Notes under the pieces: generated by a model | The model's database searches: none | What the model was told of the DNA's origin: nothing | Seen by the model: only the letters and a program-made list of their open reading frames with translations | Source: Bradyrhizobium sp. ISRA430 | GTDB taxonomy: Bacteria; Pseudomonadota; Alphaproteobacteria; Rhizobiales; Xanthobacteraceae | Length of the DNA stretch: 64,000 nt | Reading direction: 5' to 3' | Assembly (NCBI RefSeq): GCF_029909975.1 | Contig: NZ_CP094516.1 | Location: 3,286,001 to 3,350,000, forward strand | In this document: positions 51,293 to 62,538 of the stretch, piece by piece | Layout of the letters: each line of letters starts with the position of its first letter | Numbering within the stretch: position 1 is the stretch's first letter | Translations under genes and position numbers: made by a program

Positions 51293-52255
51293 TCACGCCC
51301 TCACCTCCTGTCGCTGGAACAGCACGTAGCCGAATGCAAACAGCACGATGGTGCCGGCGATCAGGCCGACGGTCTGCGGCCAGGCGATCATGACGCTTTC
51401 GCCGAAAGGCAGCGGCGCACCCATGACGGCGCCACGGAGCTGGTCGAGGAAGACCGGGCCGAGCGCGCGCGTGGTCGGCGACAACACCGCGAGCATGGCC
51501 TCGCCGAACAGATCGTTGGGCGACAGGCGGAGCAGCTCCTGGGTCCAGACCGTCGTCGCCGGATCGTTCAGGCCAAGCAGCGCGTAACGCGGATCCGCCG
51601 GTGCGATCGCCTGCGCGACGGCGGGGGCGAGCATCGGCCAGAGCACGGTCAGGAACAGCCAGATACCGAGCGAGACCAGCGCCGCCGTCGCAGGCGAGCG
51701 GAACACGATCGAGAGCAGCATCGCAAGCGACAGCCAGACGCCGGCATAGAAGATCGCCACGACCAGGAACACCAGCGAGCGCGCAATCTCCTCGCCGCCG
51801 GGCGGCACGCCGAGGAAGATCAGGCCGAGACCGATCACCAGCAGCCATAATGCGGCGAGGCTGATGCCGATGGTGGCAAGGGCTGCCAAAAACTTCCCCA
51901 TCAGGAGCGCATCGCGATAGATCGGCTGCGCCAGGATGCGCGACAGCGTCCGCCGGTTGTGCTCGCTGTTGACGGCATCGAAGCCCAGCCCGATCGCCAT
52001 CAGCGGAATGAGGAATCCGAGCACGGCGACAAAGGACGGCAGCGGCGCCTGATCGATGGTGAAGAGCCGCAGCAGCAGGAAGGGATCTTCGGCGGTGTTC
52101 TGGCGCAGGCTGTTAATCGCCTCATACAGCGCGGCGAGCGCCGTGAAGACGATCAAGAGCTCCAGCATCAGCATGCGGATGCTGGAGACGTGATCGGCCA
52201 GCTCCTTGACGAACACGGTGGACAGACCCTGGAACGGAGATCCCTCACGCCGCAT
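51293..52255 (-). CDS. ABC-2 family transporter permease
   Basis: 320 aa from ATG 52255, inside the last bases of the ATPase gene (11-base overlap). Six membrane spans, with the long extracytoplasmic loop near [16 protein letters not shown] after the first span. It matches the NosY/ABC-2 permease fold. [20 protein letters not shown] is the cytoplasmic part that contacts the ATPase. It is the last gene of the NEW3-ABC operon. Its likely job is export or membrane extrusion rather than uptake. Confidence 0.88.
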   Translation of the reverse strand: MRREGSPFQGLSTVFVKELADHVSSIRMLMLELLIVFTALAALYEAINSLRQNTAEDPFLLLRLFTIDQAPLPSFVAVLGFLIPLMAIGLGFDAVNSEHNRRTLSRILAQPIYRDALLMGKFLAALATIGISLAALWLLVIGLGLIFLGVPPGGEEIARSLVFLVVAIFYAGVWLSLAMLLSIVFRSPATAALVSLGIWLFLTVLWPMLAPAVAQAIAPADPRYALLGLNDPATTVWTQELLRLSPNDLFGEAMLAVLSPTTRALGPVFLDQLRGAVMGAPLPFGESVMIAWPQTVGLIAGTIVLFAFGYVLFQRQEVRA

Positions 52256-53231
52256 GACGCACGTCTCCCGTGGGCTGGGCCTGGAAATAGCGTGCGTAGA
52301 TCGCTTCCAGGCTCGGCTCGTCGACCGACAATTTGCGCAAGGCTCCATCGACGGCGACGACGGCCCGCGCCGCATCCGGCCGCACGTCGCGCTCCGCGGT
52401 CATGCGGAAGCGATCGGTGGCGAGCGTCTCGACCTGGGTCACGCCGGGGATCATCGCGAGCCGCCGGGCGATGCCGAGCCCTTCGGCCTCGACTTCGACG
52501 ACAAAGCTCGCACCGAGCACCTTCACCGCGAGCTCCGGCACCGCACCCATCAGCACGATGCGACCGGCCTTGAACAGCGCAACGCGATCGCAGATGCGCT
52601 GCACCTGGTCGAGCATGTGGGACGACAGCAGCACGGTGATGCCTTCGGCCTTCAGCTCCCCGATCAATCCGAGGAATTCCTGGGTCGCCTGCGGGTCGAG
52701 CCCGGAGGTCGGCTCGTCCAGGATCGCGATCTCGGCGCGCTTCATGATGATCTCGGCCAGTCCCAGCCGCTGCCGCATGCCGCGCGAGAAAGTCGCGACC
52801 CGCCTTGAGGCAACGTCCGCAAGGCCGACGCGCCACAGCGCCTGCTCGATCCGGCGCGCGCGCTCGGTGCGCGCGAGGCCCATCAGCTTGGCGGTGTAGG
52901 CGAGGTTCTCGGCGGCGGTGAGCTGGTCATAGAAGCCGACCGCATCAGGCAGATAGCCGGCGCGCCGTTTGACCTTCAGCGGCTCGCGCGCCGGATTGAA
53001 GCCGAGCACGCTGACCTCGCCCGATGAAATTTCGGTCAGGCCGAGCATCATCAGGATGGTCGTGGTCTTGCCGGCGCCGTTCGGGCCGAGCAGGCCGAAC
53101 ACCTCGCCTCGGGCGATGTCGAGGTCGATGGCATCAACGACCGCGGTGTTGCCGTAGCGCCTGGTCAGGCTATGCGCGCGGATGACAGGAACGCGCGGCG
53201 GACTCTTGGTCTCGCTCTGTTGCTCGCTCAT
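52245..53231 (-). CDS. ABC transporter ATP-binding protein (ABC-2 partner)
   Basis: 328 aa from ATG 53231, overlapping the NEW3 protein gene by ATGA. Walker A GPNGAGKT, signature FSRGMRQRL (non-canonical LSGGQ, usual in the CcmA/NosF group), Walker [14 protein letters not shown], and [11 protein letters not shown]-terminal extra region of about 100 aa as in NosF/DrrA-type proteins. It powers the permease at 51293. Confidence 0.92.
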   Translation of the reverse strand: MSEQQSETKSPPRVPVIRAHSLTRRYGNTAVVDAIDLDIARGEVFGLLGPNGAGKTTTILMMLGLTEISSGEVSVLGFNPAREPLKVKRRAGYLPDAVGFYDQLTAAENLAYTAKLMGLARTERARRIEQALWRVGLADVASRRVATFSRGMRQRLGLAEIIMKRAEIAILDEPTSGLDPQATQEFLGLIGELKAEGITVLLSSHMLDQVQRICDRVALFKAGRIVLMGAVPELAVKVLGASFVVEVEAEGLGIARRLAMIPGVTQVETLATDRFRMTAERDVRPDAARAVVAVDGALRKLSVDEPSLEAIYARYFQAQPTGDVRHAA

Positions 53232-54394
53232 CGCCGTCCGAACCTCGCGACTGCGCCCAGCATCAACAACAGCGCGACGCCGATGACGCCGGCGCCCGCC
53301 ACGCCCCACACCGTCGAGGTGCCGACGGTGATCCGGAACTGGCTCGAAGCGTTTTCACCCTTCGAGGTGGCGCGGATGGTGGTCTGGTAATCGCCGGCCA
53401 GCGACTTTTCGCTGGGCGTGAGCAGCGCCTGCACCTCGCTGTCCTTGCCGGGGACAAGCCGATCGATCGTCGCCGGCTCGAACGTCACCTTCCATCCGCT
53501 CGGCGCGGTGCCGGCCAGCGCAATGTTCTCGGCCGGCGCCGTGCCGGTGTTGGTCACGACGATCGGGATCGAGCTCTGCTTTCCCGCGACCGCGCGCGCG
53601 CTCAACAGACCGTCGCGGCCGGAGATCTGGAGCTGCGGCTCGCCGACCACATCGAGCGCGAGTTCGGTCGAGGCCGAGGCATCCTCCGCCTTCACCGTCA
53701 CCTTCACCGGGAAATGTCCGGCGTCGACCGTGCTGGGCGGACGCACTTTCAGCTTGATGTCCTTGGACTGACCGGCATCGATCGGAATCGAGGACAGCTC
53801 CTGCGTGCCATAGGCTTCGGTGAACGAGGTCTCGAAATTGGCCGGCGCTTCGGCGGCGAAGCTCGTGACGAGGTTGCGGCCCGAATCGTTCTTGATCGAG
53901 AGCGTGTAGTCGAAATTGGATTTCGGGCTGCCGCGCAGCGACGGCAGGCTGGACTTCACGGTCAGCTTTGCGGGCAGCTCCTTGGCGAGCGACACCGCGA
54001 TCGGAAGCTCGGCGGTCGTGCCCTGCCCCTCGGCCTTGACCGTGAGCGTATGCCCGCTGAGATCGCCGCCGGCGGGAACGTCGAGCCTGAGCTGGAGTGC
54101 GACGCTGCCATCGGGCGCCGGCATCGCAGCCCCGACCGGCTGGCCGCCGCCGAGCACCGTCGCGGTCCAACCGCTCGGCACGCCTGCGACCGAAAGCTGG
54201 TAGCGCTCCGGCGCGAGACCGTAGTCCTGCAGGCGCAGCGAAATATTGGTGGTGGTCCCCGGCCGCACCGTGACCGCCGGATAGTCGGTCATGAGATAGA
54301 GGCCCTTGATGTCATGCGCCGGTTCGGCGGCATGGACGGCGGGGCCGAGCAGCATGAGGGCAAATGCAAGACGCGCAGCATCAAGCGCTCGCAT
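53228..54394 (-). CDS. NEW3 domain-containing exported membrane-anchored protein
   Basis: 388 aa from ATG 54394 (GGAG upstream). Signal peptide to about residue 22. Then about three Ig-like beta modules: residues 40-130, 150-250 and 260-360; the last includes [23 protein letters not shown], typical of the NEW3 family found with alpha-galactosidases and exporters. A C-terminal membrane span ([17 protein letters not shown]) anchors it outside the cell membrane. It starts the operon and may present or capture the transported ligand. Confidence 0.88.
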   Translation of the reverse strand: MRALDAARLAFALMLLGPAVHAAEPAHDIKGLYLMTDYPAVTVRPGTTTNISLRLQDYGLAPERYQLSVAGVPSGWTATVLGGGQPVGAAMPAPDGSVALQLRLDVPAGGDLSGHTLTVKAEGQGTTAELPIAVSLAKELPAKLTVKSSLPSLRGSPKSNFDYTLSIKNDSGRNLVTSFAAEAPANFETSFTEAYGTQELSSIPIDAGQSKDIKLKVRPPSTVDAGHFPVKVTVKAEDASASTELALDVVGEPQLQISGRDGLLSARAVAGKQSSIPIVVTNTGTAPAENIALAGTAPSGWKVTFEPATIDRLVPGKDSEVQALLTPSEKSLAGDYQTTIRATSKGENASSQFRITVGTSTVWGVAGAGVIGVALLLMLGAVARFGRR

Positions 54395-54634
54395 GGATGA
54401 TACTCCTGCAAGGAAAGGTGGACCAGGACGGACAACGCGCCGCCGAAAAGACGAAGGTGACGGCGGGTCGGATGATGGAAGCAATCGTGACAAAGTTTGG
54501 GAAACGAAGCGCCGCGCCAATTACAAGTCGGTGATTTCAGGCGCTTTCGCCTCAGACTTTAGTTTGAAATCAGGCCATGCGGCCGGCAGATTAAAATATC
54601 GTAATACGATATAATCCGCAGTGGACGCGAGGGG

Positions 54635-56347
54635 CTAGAGCCCGTGGATCATGCCGGCGTCGATCAGGAGGCGGTTGAGGCGGCGCGCCTCGGTGCCGCC
54701 ATTGCAGCCGTAGAAAAGGCCGTTGCAGCGGAGCATGATCTCTTCCTGCTCGGCAAAGGACGGTTCGAGCGGAATGCCGGCGGCCTCCTGGATCACCAGC
54801 GGCAGATACGCACCGTCGATCGTGTCCATCACGGCCTTGCTCTTCACCGGCTCGAAGTTGACGGCATCGATCGCGTAGTAGGTCGCGTAAAGACGCGGAT
54901 CATAGGCGTCGAGCTTCTTGCCGATGCCGCCTTCGTCCAGGCCGGGCTCGAGAATCTGCGGCGCGAATTCCGGCTGATGGTCGCCGTAACGCACGATCAG
55001 GAAGGGTTCGCCCGGGAACGTCTTCTTGAGGCCAGCAACGAAGGTCTTGTACTGCTCCGCGCTCATCGCCTGCCGGCGCAGATATTCGTCGATGGCCGGC
55101 GTATTGCCCGGCGCTCGCCAGTTCGGCATCAGGTCCGGACGGAAGTGCGTCTCCCAGGGGAAATGATTGGCGCCGAGATAGATGAAGGTGAACAGCGGCT
55201 TGTTCGGTGGCCGCTCGCCCATCAACTGAAGCGCCTTGTCGTAGAAGAAACTGTCGGGCTCGACGTCCCTGGCGCCGAGATCCTTCGCATCGTAGAAGCG
55301 CTCGATGCCGGTCGTAAGCTGGAAGCTGCGCGCGCTCATGAAGGCGCCGAAGGCCGGATAGAGCGACATGGTATCATAGCCGCAGCGGCGGAGCGCCAGC
55401 GGCAGGCCGCGCTCGACGCGGCCGGATGCGAGGCGGGTGACGAAGTAGGCGAACCGGCCGAACGAGCGCGAGGAGAGGCCGGCAAGCACGTTGTACTCGG
55501 TGAACCAGCTCGGCCCGCCATTGCTCTCGGCAAGGAAAGTACGCTCCTTGCCGTCATAGGATTTGAAATGGCCGCCATAGCCGGGCGGCACCTTGATGCC
55601 TTGCGCGGCACGAATGTCGAAGCTCGATTCATCATGGATCATGATGATGTTCGGCCGCCGGCCCGCGGGATGACAGGCGTCGACCAGCGGCATGTTGAGC
55701 CGCTCGCTGGTCGCGCCGGCCGACTCCATGAAGCCGTATTGGACGAAGTCGGACACAGCCGTAACGCCGGAGCGGAAGAACTTCGAGAGATAGCCGTCGT
55801 CGTAGTAACCGCGCCAGGCTTCATCGGGATGGCTGACCGAGTAGCCGACCAGTGCTGCGAGACAGGCGAGCTTGCAGGCGAGCGCCGGCAGGCGACGGAT
55901 GCGGAACGGATCGAGCCACCACAGCGCATACATCAGCGGCAGCGTGACGAGGCCGGCTCCGATCACCGACCAGCGCAGGTTCGGAAAGATCGTGAACAGG
56001 AACGCGACGGTGTCGCGGTCGATCATCATCAGGTCGATGAAGTTCACCGTCATCTGCACGACGTCGTGCTTGAGCCGTGACAGCAGCACGAGCACGACGA
56101 CCAAGGTCAGCGACAAGGCGCCCGACAGCGCGGGGCGCCGTAGCAGCGTGATCCAGAAGAAGTTGAGGATTCCCCAGGCGAGGACGAAGGAGAGCCGCGA
56201 GCCGAAATCCGACTCGGTTTCGTACATCAGCGCAAGCGCTGCGAGATGTGGAGCGGCGACCGCCAGCAGGCGCCAGATGCCGAGTGCGGCGACGCTCGCC
56301 AATACGGCAGTGGCGGCGGAAGGACCTGGATTGGGCGCGGACGCCAT
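54635..56347 (-). CDS. LtaS-like sulfatase-family membrane protein
   Basis: 570 aa from ATG 56347; the extra 32 residues to 56443 are unlikely. N-terminal half has five membrane spans (residues about 20-190). The C-terminal half is an alkaline-phosphatase-fold domain of the LTA synthase/phosphoglycerol transferase group: NIIMIHDESSFD with a Ser at the nucleophile place, YGDHQPEF, and metal-site His residues in GANHFPWE. In Gram-negatives such proteins modify periplasmic glucans or lipids with phosphoglycerol or phosphoethanolamine. The substrate is unknown. Confidence 0.85.
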   Translation of the reverse strand: MASAPNPGPSAATAVLASVAALGIWRLLAVAAPHLAALALMYETESDFGSRLSFVLAWGILNFFWITLLRRPALSGALSLTLVVVLVLLSRLKHDVVQMTVNFIDLMMIDRDTVAFLFTIFPNLRWSVIGAGLVTLPLMYALWWLDPFRIRRLPALACKLACLAALVGYSVSHPDEAWRGYYDDGYLSKFFRSGVTAVSDFVQYGFMESAGATSERLNMPLVDACHPAGRRPNIIMIHDESSFDIRAAQGIKVPPGYGGHFKSYDGKERTFLAESNGGPSWFTEYNVLAGLSSRSFGRFAYFVTRLASGRVERGLPLALRRCGYDTMSLYPAFGAFMSARSFQLTTGIERFYDAKDLGARDVEPDSFFYDKALQLMGERPPNKPLFTFIYLGANHFPWETHFRPDLMPNWRAPGNTPAIDEYLRRQAMSAEQYKTFVAGLKKTFPGEPFLIVRYGDHQPEFAPQILEPGLDEGGIGKKLDAYDPRLYATYYAIDAVNFEPVKSKAVMDTIDGAYLPLVIQEAAGIPLEPSFAEQEEIMLRCNGLFYGCNGGTEARRLNRLLIDAGMIHGL

Positions 56348-56565
56348 CGACACACGCTGAACACGGTCCGGCGCGGTGATGCCCCCTCTAGCCGGCCTGC
56401 TGACCGCCAGGGCGTCCGGCGCAGCCGGAGCGCGCCGTGTCATAAAACTGTAATGGAACGATCAGGGAGAGGCAACGCAGGCAGCCCTGCGACCTTCGCT
56501 TAATGTGAACGGGCGGCGAAGGGCCGCATACCTCGCGCGCCCGGACCCACTCTATCCCCCCGCCA

Positions 56566-56617
56566 TCCTCTCACCCTGAGGCGCCCGCGAAGCGAACGTC
56601 TCGAAGGGCGAGGCCCG
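56566..56617. repeat. Dispersed intergenic repeat, short copy
   Basis: CTCTCACCCTGAGGCGCCCGCGAAGCG with AACGTCTCGAAGGGCGAGG. It shares the CCTGAGG...CGTCTCGAAGGG core with the repeats at 2687, 13382 and 29545. Confidence 0.5.
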
Positions 56618-56702
56618 GATCGGCAGTCACGGCCTGCATGGCTCCAGCGGCGATGCGAACAGTGGGCGAAGTAGCTGATCCCGGCCGGCTAGAGCGCTCG
56701 CT

Positions 56703-56897
56703 TTACCGTCGCAGCAGGCCGAGTTGCTTGCCGATGATCTGGTCGAGCGCGCGCTTGGGCAGCGTCGCACCCATCAGGTGTCGCATCGGGTCCGGCGTGA
56801 TCTGGTATCGCACCTTGGGCCTCGCGGCGGTGAGCGCCTCAAACACGATTTCGGCGATCCGCTCGGCCGGCAGGCCGTTTTCGGCGAGCTTGCCCAA
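56703..56897 (-). pseudogene. Remnant of a short-chain dehydrogenase, C-terminal end
   Basis: A 64-codon frame whose translation matches only the last part of SDR oxidoreductases: PAERIAEIVFEALTA followed by RYQITPDPMRHLM and LPKRALDQI. The Rossmann and catalytic YxxxK parts are missing and upstream sequence (56898-57060) does not continue the frame, so this is a truncated relic. It is the only coding trace in a gap of more than 1 kb. Confidence 0.65.
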
Positions 56898-57335
56898 TCA
56901 TGCAGCGGAAAGGGAACCGGGCGCAACGCTGCCCGCCGCTGGGTGAACCGGATGCAGACCCTCGCGCGTCCGCAACCAAGACCAAGAAGCGCGATCGAAC
57001 GTCAGCTCTTAAGATGATGAGCCGCACAAAGCCGCCTTCGCGCACTTCTTGCGCACGATCACGGCGAAGATGAAGAGTCGAATCCTAGACACTGAAGTCG
57101 CTGATCTTTTAGGGATTCTAGAAGTGAGGCAAAGGCCTCGGAAACAGCGCACGACCAAGAATGTGCTTTAAGCGTCAGTTCTTGATCTTGAGGATGCGCT
57201 TCAACATCGAAGAATTTGATTGAAGCACCAGCGCTTATGCCGGGAAGGAAGCGCGAGACCGTGGTCTGCGATCTCGCGCCGGTTGTAGTCGCGAAGACTT
57301 AAGATTTGGTTTGGCGAGTGAAGCTCTTGTTTCAC
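56898..57335. other. Gene-free stretch
   Basis: Lower-GC sequence between the SDR remnant and the repeat at 57336. I find no frame with a ribosome site, no hairpin of note and no RNA gene. It may be debris of the same deletion that truncated the dehydrogenase. Confidence 0.5.
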
Positions 57336-57428
57336 CCGTCATTCCGGGCCGCGACGCAGTCGCGAACCCGGAATCTGGAGAACGTGGAGCGAGATTCCGG
57401 GCGCGCTTCGCGCCCCCGGAACGACGGC
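57336..57428. repeat. Intergenic palindromic repeat (CGTCATTCCGGG type)
   Basis: Begins CCGTCATTCCGGG and ends CCCCGGAACGACGG, so the ends are inverted. Internal GCGACGCAGTCGC and GCGCGCTTCGCGC hairpins are visible. It lies 7 bp after the ilvC stop and can serve as its 3' hairpin. Same general type as 27473, 36781, 61394 and 62539. Confidence 0.7.
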
Positions 57429-57435
57429 GTGGCCG

Positions 57436-58533
<1,098 letters not shown>

Positions 58534-58587
58534 CTAGAGCATTTTGGGGCCCCTGGGAAACCCGTTTCTGCATGGACAAGTGCGGCA

Positions 58588-59190
58588 TCATGCATCCATG
58601 AAGACAGGGTAGAGCGAAGCCAGCAGCAGGACCGCCATCAGGATGTTGAAGGCGCGAACCAGCCGCTCGGAGGTCAGGACCGGCCGCAGTGCGGTCCCGA
58701 ACAGGGCCCAGACCACCGTCGAGGCCGTGCCCACGAGCAGGCTGATCAGGGTCTGGATGGCGATGTTGAGCGGAAACTGGGCGATGGCGGCATAGGCGGT
58801 GATGGTGCCGATCACGATCACCCAGCCCTTGGCGTTGATCCACTGGAACATGGCCGCGCCCCAGAAGGTCATCGGGCCGCGACCGCTCTCCTCGCCCGGC
58901 TTGGCCGGCCCGGACAGCGCGATCGCCGCGGCGAGATAGATCAGGTAGGCAGCGCCGGCATATTTCAGGATGATTTGGAGGATCGGATAGGCCAGGAACA
59001 CGGTGCCGAGCCCGAGACCCACCGCGCCGACCATGAAGGCGAAGCCGATGGTGATGCCGGCGATGTGCGGGATGGTGCGACGGAAGCCGTAGGTCAGCCC
59101 CGACGACAACAGCATGATGTTATTCGGCCCCGGCGTGAAGAACATCACGACGGCGAAGATGATGAAGGCATAGAGCAGCGACTGGGACAT
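58588..59190 (-). CDS. LysE family exporter
   Basis: 200 aa, six membrane spans. The LysE/RhtB mark FFTPGPNNIMLLSSGLTYGF begins at residue 17. Such proteins expel amino acids or homoserine lactones. It ends 132 bp before ilvC and starts 7 bp from the EamA stop, so it is probably in one transcript with the exporter upstream. In this setting it could relieve excess branched-chain amino acids. Confidence 0.9.
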   Translation of the reverse strand: MSQSLLYAFIIFAVVMFFTPGPNNIMLLSSGLTYGFRRTIPHIAGITIGFAFMVGAVGLGLGTVFLAYPILQIILKYAGAAYLIYLAAAIALSGPAKPGEESGRGPMTFWGAAMFQWINAKGWVIVIGTITAYAAIAQFPLNIAIQTLISLLVGTASTVVWALFGTALRPVLTSERLVRAFNILMAVLLLASLYPVFMDA

Positions 59191-59197
59191 CTGCGCC

Positions 59198-60073
59198 TCA
59201 CGCTGTCTTCGGCAGATTCTGCGGACGCCCGGCCAGCAGCATCACGGCGATGCCGCCGATAACGGTAAACATGCCGGCGAGGCGCAGCGGTCCGAATGTC
59301 TCGCCGAATGCGATGCTGGAGGCCGCCGAGCCGACGAACGGCACCAGCAACGCGAACGGTACCACCTGGGCGGCGGGATAATCGCGCAGCAGCCGGCCCC
59401 ATAGCCAATAGGCGATGCTGGTGGAGATGGCGCCGACCATCAGCAGGCAGACGAGGCCGGTCAGCGACATATGAATCAACGACTGCCAGGTCGGCACCGG
59501 CCCGTTGACAACCAGGGCGAGGGCGAACAGCGGCACCGCGGAGGTGAGACACAGCCAGGCGAACAGGTCGAACATCGGCACACCGCGGGCACCACGCAGC
59601 AGGAGATTGCCAACGGCGAAACAGATCGGCGAGATCATCAGCACCGCGAAGGCACCGACGCTGAAATCATAGCCGACGGTGCCGCAGATCATCAGAAGGC
59701 CCGCCGCGGCGATGCCGACGCCAAGGGCCTGCATCGGCGTCGGCCGCTCGCCGAACGCGATCGCGGCAAAGCCGATGGTGAACAGCGCCTGGCTCTGCAC
59801 GATGACGCTGGTCAGCCCCACCGGCACGCCATGGGCGATGCCATAGGCCTGGGCAAGGAACTGGCCGAGGAACAGCGTGAAGCTGATCGCGATCAGAAGC
59901 GACCAGGCGATCTTCGGCTTACGAACGAACAGGCACGGTACCGCTGCGATGATGAAGCGCATCGCCGTCATCAATTCCGGCGAAAACTCGTCGAGCGCGA
60001 TCCGGCTCGCCAAGAAGGCAAGGCCCCAGATAATCGCCACCAGGACGGCGATGAGGATGTCGGCCGGCTTCAT
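59198..60073 (-). CDS. EamA/DMT family transporter
   Basis: 291 aa, ten predicted spans in two EamA repeats, each opening with a hydrophobic Trp/Gly pattern (IIWGLAFLASRIAL at the start; SPICFAVGNLLLRG for the second). Family members export metabolites including amino acids. It lies between the methyltransferase and the LysE gene on the same strand. Confidence 0.9.
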   Translation of the reverse strand: MKPADILIAVLVAIIWGLAFLASRIALDEFSPELMTAMRFIIAAVPCLFVRKPKIAWSLLIAISFTLFLGQFLAQAYGIAHGVPVGLTSVIVQSQALFTIGFAAIAFGERPTPMQALGVGIAAAGLLMICGTVGYDFSVGAFAVLMISPICFAVGNLLLRGARGVPMFDLFAWLCLTSAVPLFALALVVNGPVPTWQSLIHMSLTGLVCLLMVGAISTSIAYWLWGRLLRDYPAAQVVPFALLVPFVGSAASSIAFGETFGPLRLAGMFTVIGGIAVMLLAGRPQNLPKTA

Positions 60074-60134
60074 TGTTCTTGTTCTGCTCTGTCGCGCCGC
60101 TGTGTTGTGCTCGTCCAGGCTTATTCGCCGGCCA

Positions 60135-60824
60135 TTACGTAGAAGAATTGGGTTTGCTCAGGAGATAGGTGCCGTGCATGGGGGCGTGGTAGTCGGCCGA
60201 GACCAGCGTGAAGCCGACGTCGGTCAGCATCCGCTCCATGACCCAGCCGAAGGTGGAATATTCGTCGCGCATATGCGTTACCACACTCTCGCGCGAGAAA
60301 TCGTGGTTCTTGATCTGGAAGTCGGCCCATTGCTCGACGTCCCGCTCGAGCGCATCAGGCGTCGAAGCGAAGACGATGTCGCGCAGATAAAAGCTCGCGC
60401 CCGGCTTCAGTGCACGATAGATCCGCGATATCGCCACCGCCTTCCAGAAATCCGGCAAATGGTGCAGCGTGAACTCGCTGACGATCAGGTCGTAGGATTC
60501 CGGCCGGTAGGAGAAGCTGAGCAGGCCCGCCGATTGCGTCGCGACCTTTACCTTGCGGTCGCGGGCATAGATCTCGGCGAGCGCCAGCATCGCCGGCGAG
60601 ATGTCGATGGCGTCGACTTCCGCACCCATCAGCGCGGCTTCGGTCGCGAGCACGCCGTTGCCGCAGCCGATGTCGGCGATCCGCCAGCCCCGCTGTACCC
60701 CGAGCATTTTCAGCGCGGCGCGCGCGCGCAAATCGGCATCGTCATGACTGTCATAGATCGAAGCCACCGCGGGCTCGATGCCCATCCGGTTCCGCTCGTT
60801 GTAGTACCAGTCGCGCGCCAGCAT
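60135..60824 (-). CDS. Class I SAM-dependent methyltransferase
   Basis: 229 aa. SAM-binding motif I ADIGCGNGVLATE (residues about 50-62), motif II AIDISPAML (72-80), and motif ESYDLIVSEFTLHHLPD near 115-131. It methylates an unknown small molecule. It starts 3 bp after the ilvN stop (60828), so it is transcribed with ilvN. Function within isoleucine/valine synthesis is not obvious. Confidence 0.87.
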   Translation of the reverse strand: MLARDWYYNERNRMGIEPAVASIYDSHDDADLRARAALKMLGVQRGWRIADIGCGNGVLATEAALMGAEVDAIDISPAMLALAEIYARDRKVKVATQSAGLLSFSYRPESYDLIVSEFTLHHLPDFWKAVAISRIYRALKPGASFYLRDIVFASTPDALERDVEQWADFQIKNHDFSRESVVTHMRDEYSTFGWVMERMLTDVGFTLVSADYHAPMHGTYLLSKPNSST

Positions 60825-60827
60825 GGT

Positions 60828-61370
60828 TCACATCCCTTCAGGCCCGCGACCGATCGCGGCAACGCCGGTGCGCGACACCTCGACAAGGCCGAGTGGACGC
60901 ATCAGGTCGATGAATTGATTGATCTTGTCCGTGTTGCCTGTGATCTCGAACACGAAACTCTCGGTCGTCGCGTCGATCACCCGGGCGCGGAACGCGTCCG
61001 CCAGCCTGAGCGCCTCGACCCGGTGCTCGCCCTGCCCACGCACCTTCACCATCGCCAGCTCGCGCTCGATCGAGCGCTTGGTCAAGGTCATGTCGACGAC
61101 GCGATAGACCGGGATCATGCGGTCGAGCTGATGCTTGATCTGCTCGATCACCATCGGCGTGCCAGTGGTGACGATGGTGATGCGCGAGAGATGCTTCTGG
61201 CTCTCGGTCTCCGAGACCGTGAGGCTCTCGATGTTGTAGCCACGCCCCGAGAACAGGCCGATGACGCGCGCGAGCACGCCGGGCTCGTTCTGCACGAGCA
61301 CCGAGAGCGTGTGCGTCTCGTTGGGATCGTGACGATCCTCGATGAAATAGGCGGATGCGGGCTGGTTCAT
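60828..61370 (-). CDS. ilvN: Acetolactate synthase small (regulatory) subunit
   Basis: 180 aa, the IlvH/IlvN length. N-terminal ACT domain HTLSVLVQNEPGVLARVIGLF with the FSGRGYNIESLTV motif, followed by the C-terminal regulatory domain. It binds valine for feedback inhibition of the IlvB subunit, which is encoded at 62660. The two genes are separated by a threonine dehydratase gene and two repeats. Confidence 0.95.
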   Translation of the reverse strand: MNQPASAYFIEDRHDPNETHTLSVLVQNEPGVLARVIGLFSGRGYNIESLTVSETESQKHLSRITIVTTGTPMVIEQIKHQLDRMIPVYRVVDMTLTKRSIERELAMVKVRGQGEHRVEALRLADAFRARVIDATTESFVFEITGNTDKINQFIDLMRPLGLVEVSRTGVAAIGRGPEGM

Positions 61371-61393
61371 TGTCGTCCCCTCTATTCTTTCTC

Positions 61394-61502
61394 GTCATGC
61401 CCCGCGAAAGCGGGGCATCCAGTAATCACCGGCGCCAGAGATTCTCACGACCGCCGCGGCGTACTGGATCGTCCGGTCAAGCCGGACGATGACAGCGGAA
61501 TT
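61394..61502. repeat. Palindromic repeat flanking the threonine dehydratase gene, copy 1
   Basis: Opens with the CCCCGCGAAAGCGGGG hairpin, then GCATCCAGTA, and ends CTGGATCGTCCGGTCAAGCCGGACGATGACAG. It has the same orientation as the copy at 62539-62645. About 20 bp separate it from the dehydratase stop. Confidence 0.75.
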
Positions 61503-61522
61503 CCTGCTGAGTGCTCGGCTCA

Positions 61523-62506
61523 TCATGCAACCACCCTTTGGCTCGCCGTCGACTCCGCCATCACCCACCGCTGGAACAGGTCGAAATCGATATTGCCGCC
61601 CGAGAGCACGAGACCCACCCGCTTGCCCCCGAGCTTGCTCTTTTCCTGCAGCGCCGCGGCGAGCGCGGCCGCGCCGGCGCCTTCGGCGAGATTATGCGTG
61701 TCGGTCCAGTAGGCGCGGATCGCGGCGGCGACCTCGTCGTCCGTGACCTCTACGATGCGCGCGGCGCCCTTGCGGATCAGCGCCAGCGCCTCCGCATCCG
61801 GAATGCGCGTCGCCATGCCGTCGGCCAGCGTGTTGCTGGTTTCGGTCGTCACGATCGTGCCGGCTGCGAACGACAGCGCGTAGGACGGCGCTTCCGTCGA
61901 CTGCACGCCGACGATCTCGGTCTTCAGGCCTAGGAGGTCGCGGGCCATGATGCAGCCGCAGATGCCGGAGCCCTGCCCGATCGGCACGTAGAGGATGTCG
62001 AGATCAGCCGCGGCCCTGAACAGCTCGAGCGCATAGGTCGCCACGCCCAGGACCAGGTCGGCGTGGAACGACGGCACCATGTGCAGGCCGGCGAACTGCG
62101 CGCGGCGCTCGGCCTCCTCGCGCGCGGCCTGGAAGTCTTCGCCGTGCTCGACCAGCTCGGCACCGAAGGCTTTCATCGCCCGGTTCTTCTCGACCGAGTT
62201 GCCGCGCGGCACGTAGATCACGGCCGGCACGCCGTGCCGGCTTGCCGCGAACGCAAGGCTCTGGCCGTGATTGCCGCGCGTCGCCGAGATGATGCCGGGT
62301 GTATTCGGCCGTTCGCGCTTCAGCCGTTCGAGATAGACGAGGCCGCCGCGCACCTTGAAGGCGCCGATCGGCGTATGGTTCTCGTGCTTGACCACGACCG
62401 GCGTGCCGAGCCGCTGGCTAAGCAGCGGCCAGGCATGCGCCGGCGTCGCCGGCACCGCCTGTCCCACGATCGCATGTGCGCGCTCGAGCTCGCGGAGATC
62501 AAACAT
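61523..62506 (-). CDS. Threonine/serine dehydratase
   Basis: 327 aa from ATG 62506 (the extra residues up to 62623 read as repeat DNA). PLP-dependent; makes 2-oxobutyrate from threonine for isoleucine. PLP lysine in GAFKVRGG at about residue 48-55 and the tail motif SGGNID are visible. No C-terminal ACT regulatory domain, so it is of the short catabolic type. It lies between ilvB and ilvN, which use its product, and is bracketed by direct repeats. Confidence 0.9.
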   Translation of the reverse strand: MFDLRELERAHAIVGQAVPATPAHAWPLLSQRLGTPVVVKHENHTPIGAFKVRGGLVYLERLKRERPNTPGIISATRGNHGQSLAFAASRHGVPAVIYVPRGNSVEKNRAMKAFGAELVEHGEDFQAAREEAERRAQFAGLHMVPSFHADLVLGVATYALELFRAAADLDILYVPIGQGSGICGCIMARDLLGLKTEIVGVQSTEAPSYALSFAAGTIVTTETSNTLADGMATRIPDAEALALIRKGAARIVEVTDDEVAAAIRAYWTDTHNLAEGAGAAALAAALQEKSKLGGKRVGLVLSGGNIDFDLFQRWVMAESTASQRVVA

Positions 62507-62538
62507 ATTGGCTTCCCGTCGGCCTTCTCCCATTCTGG

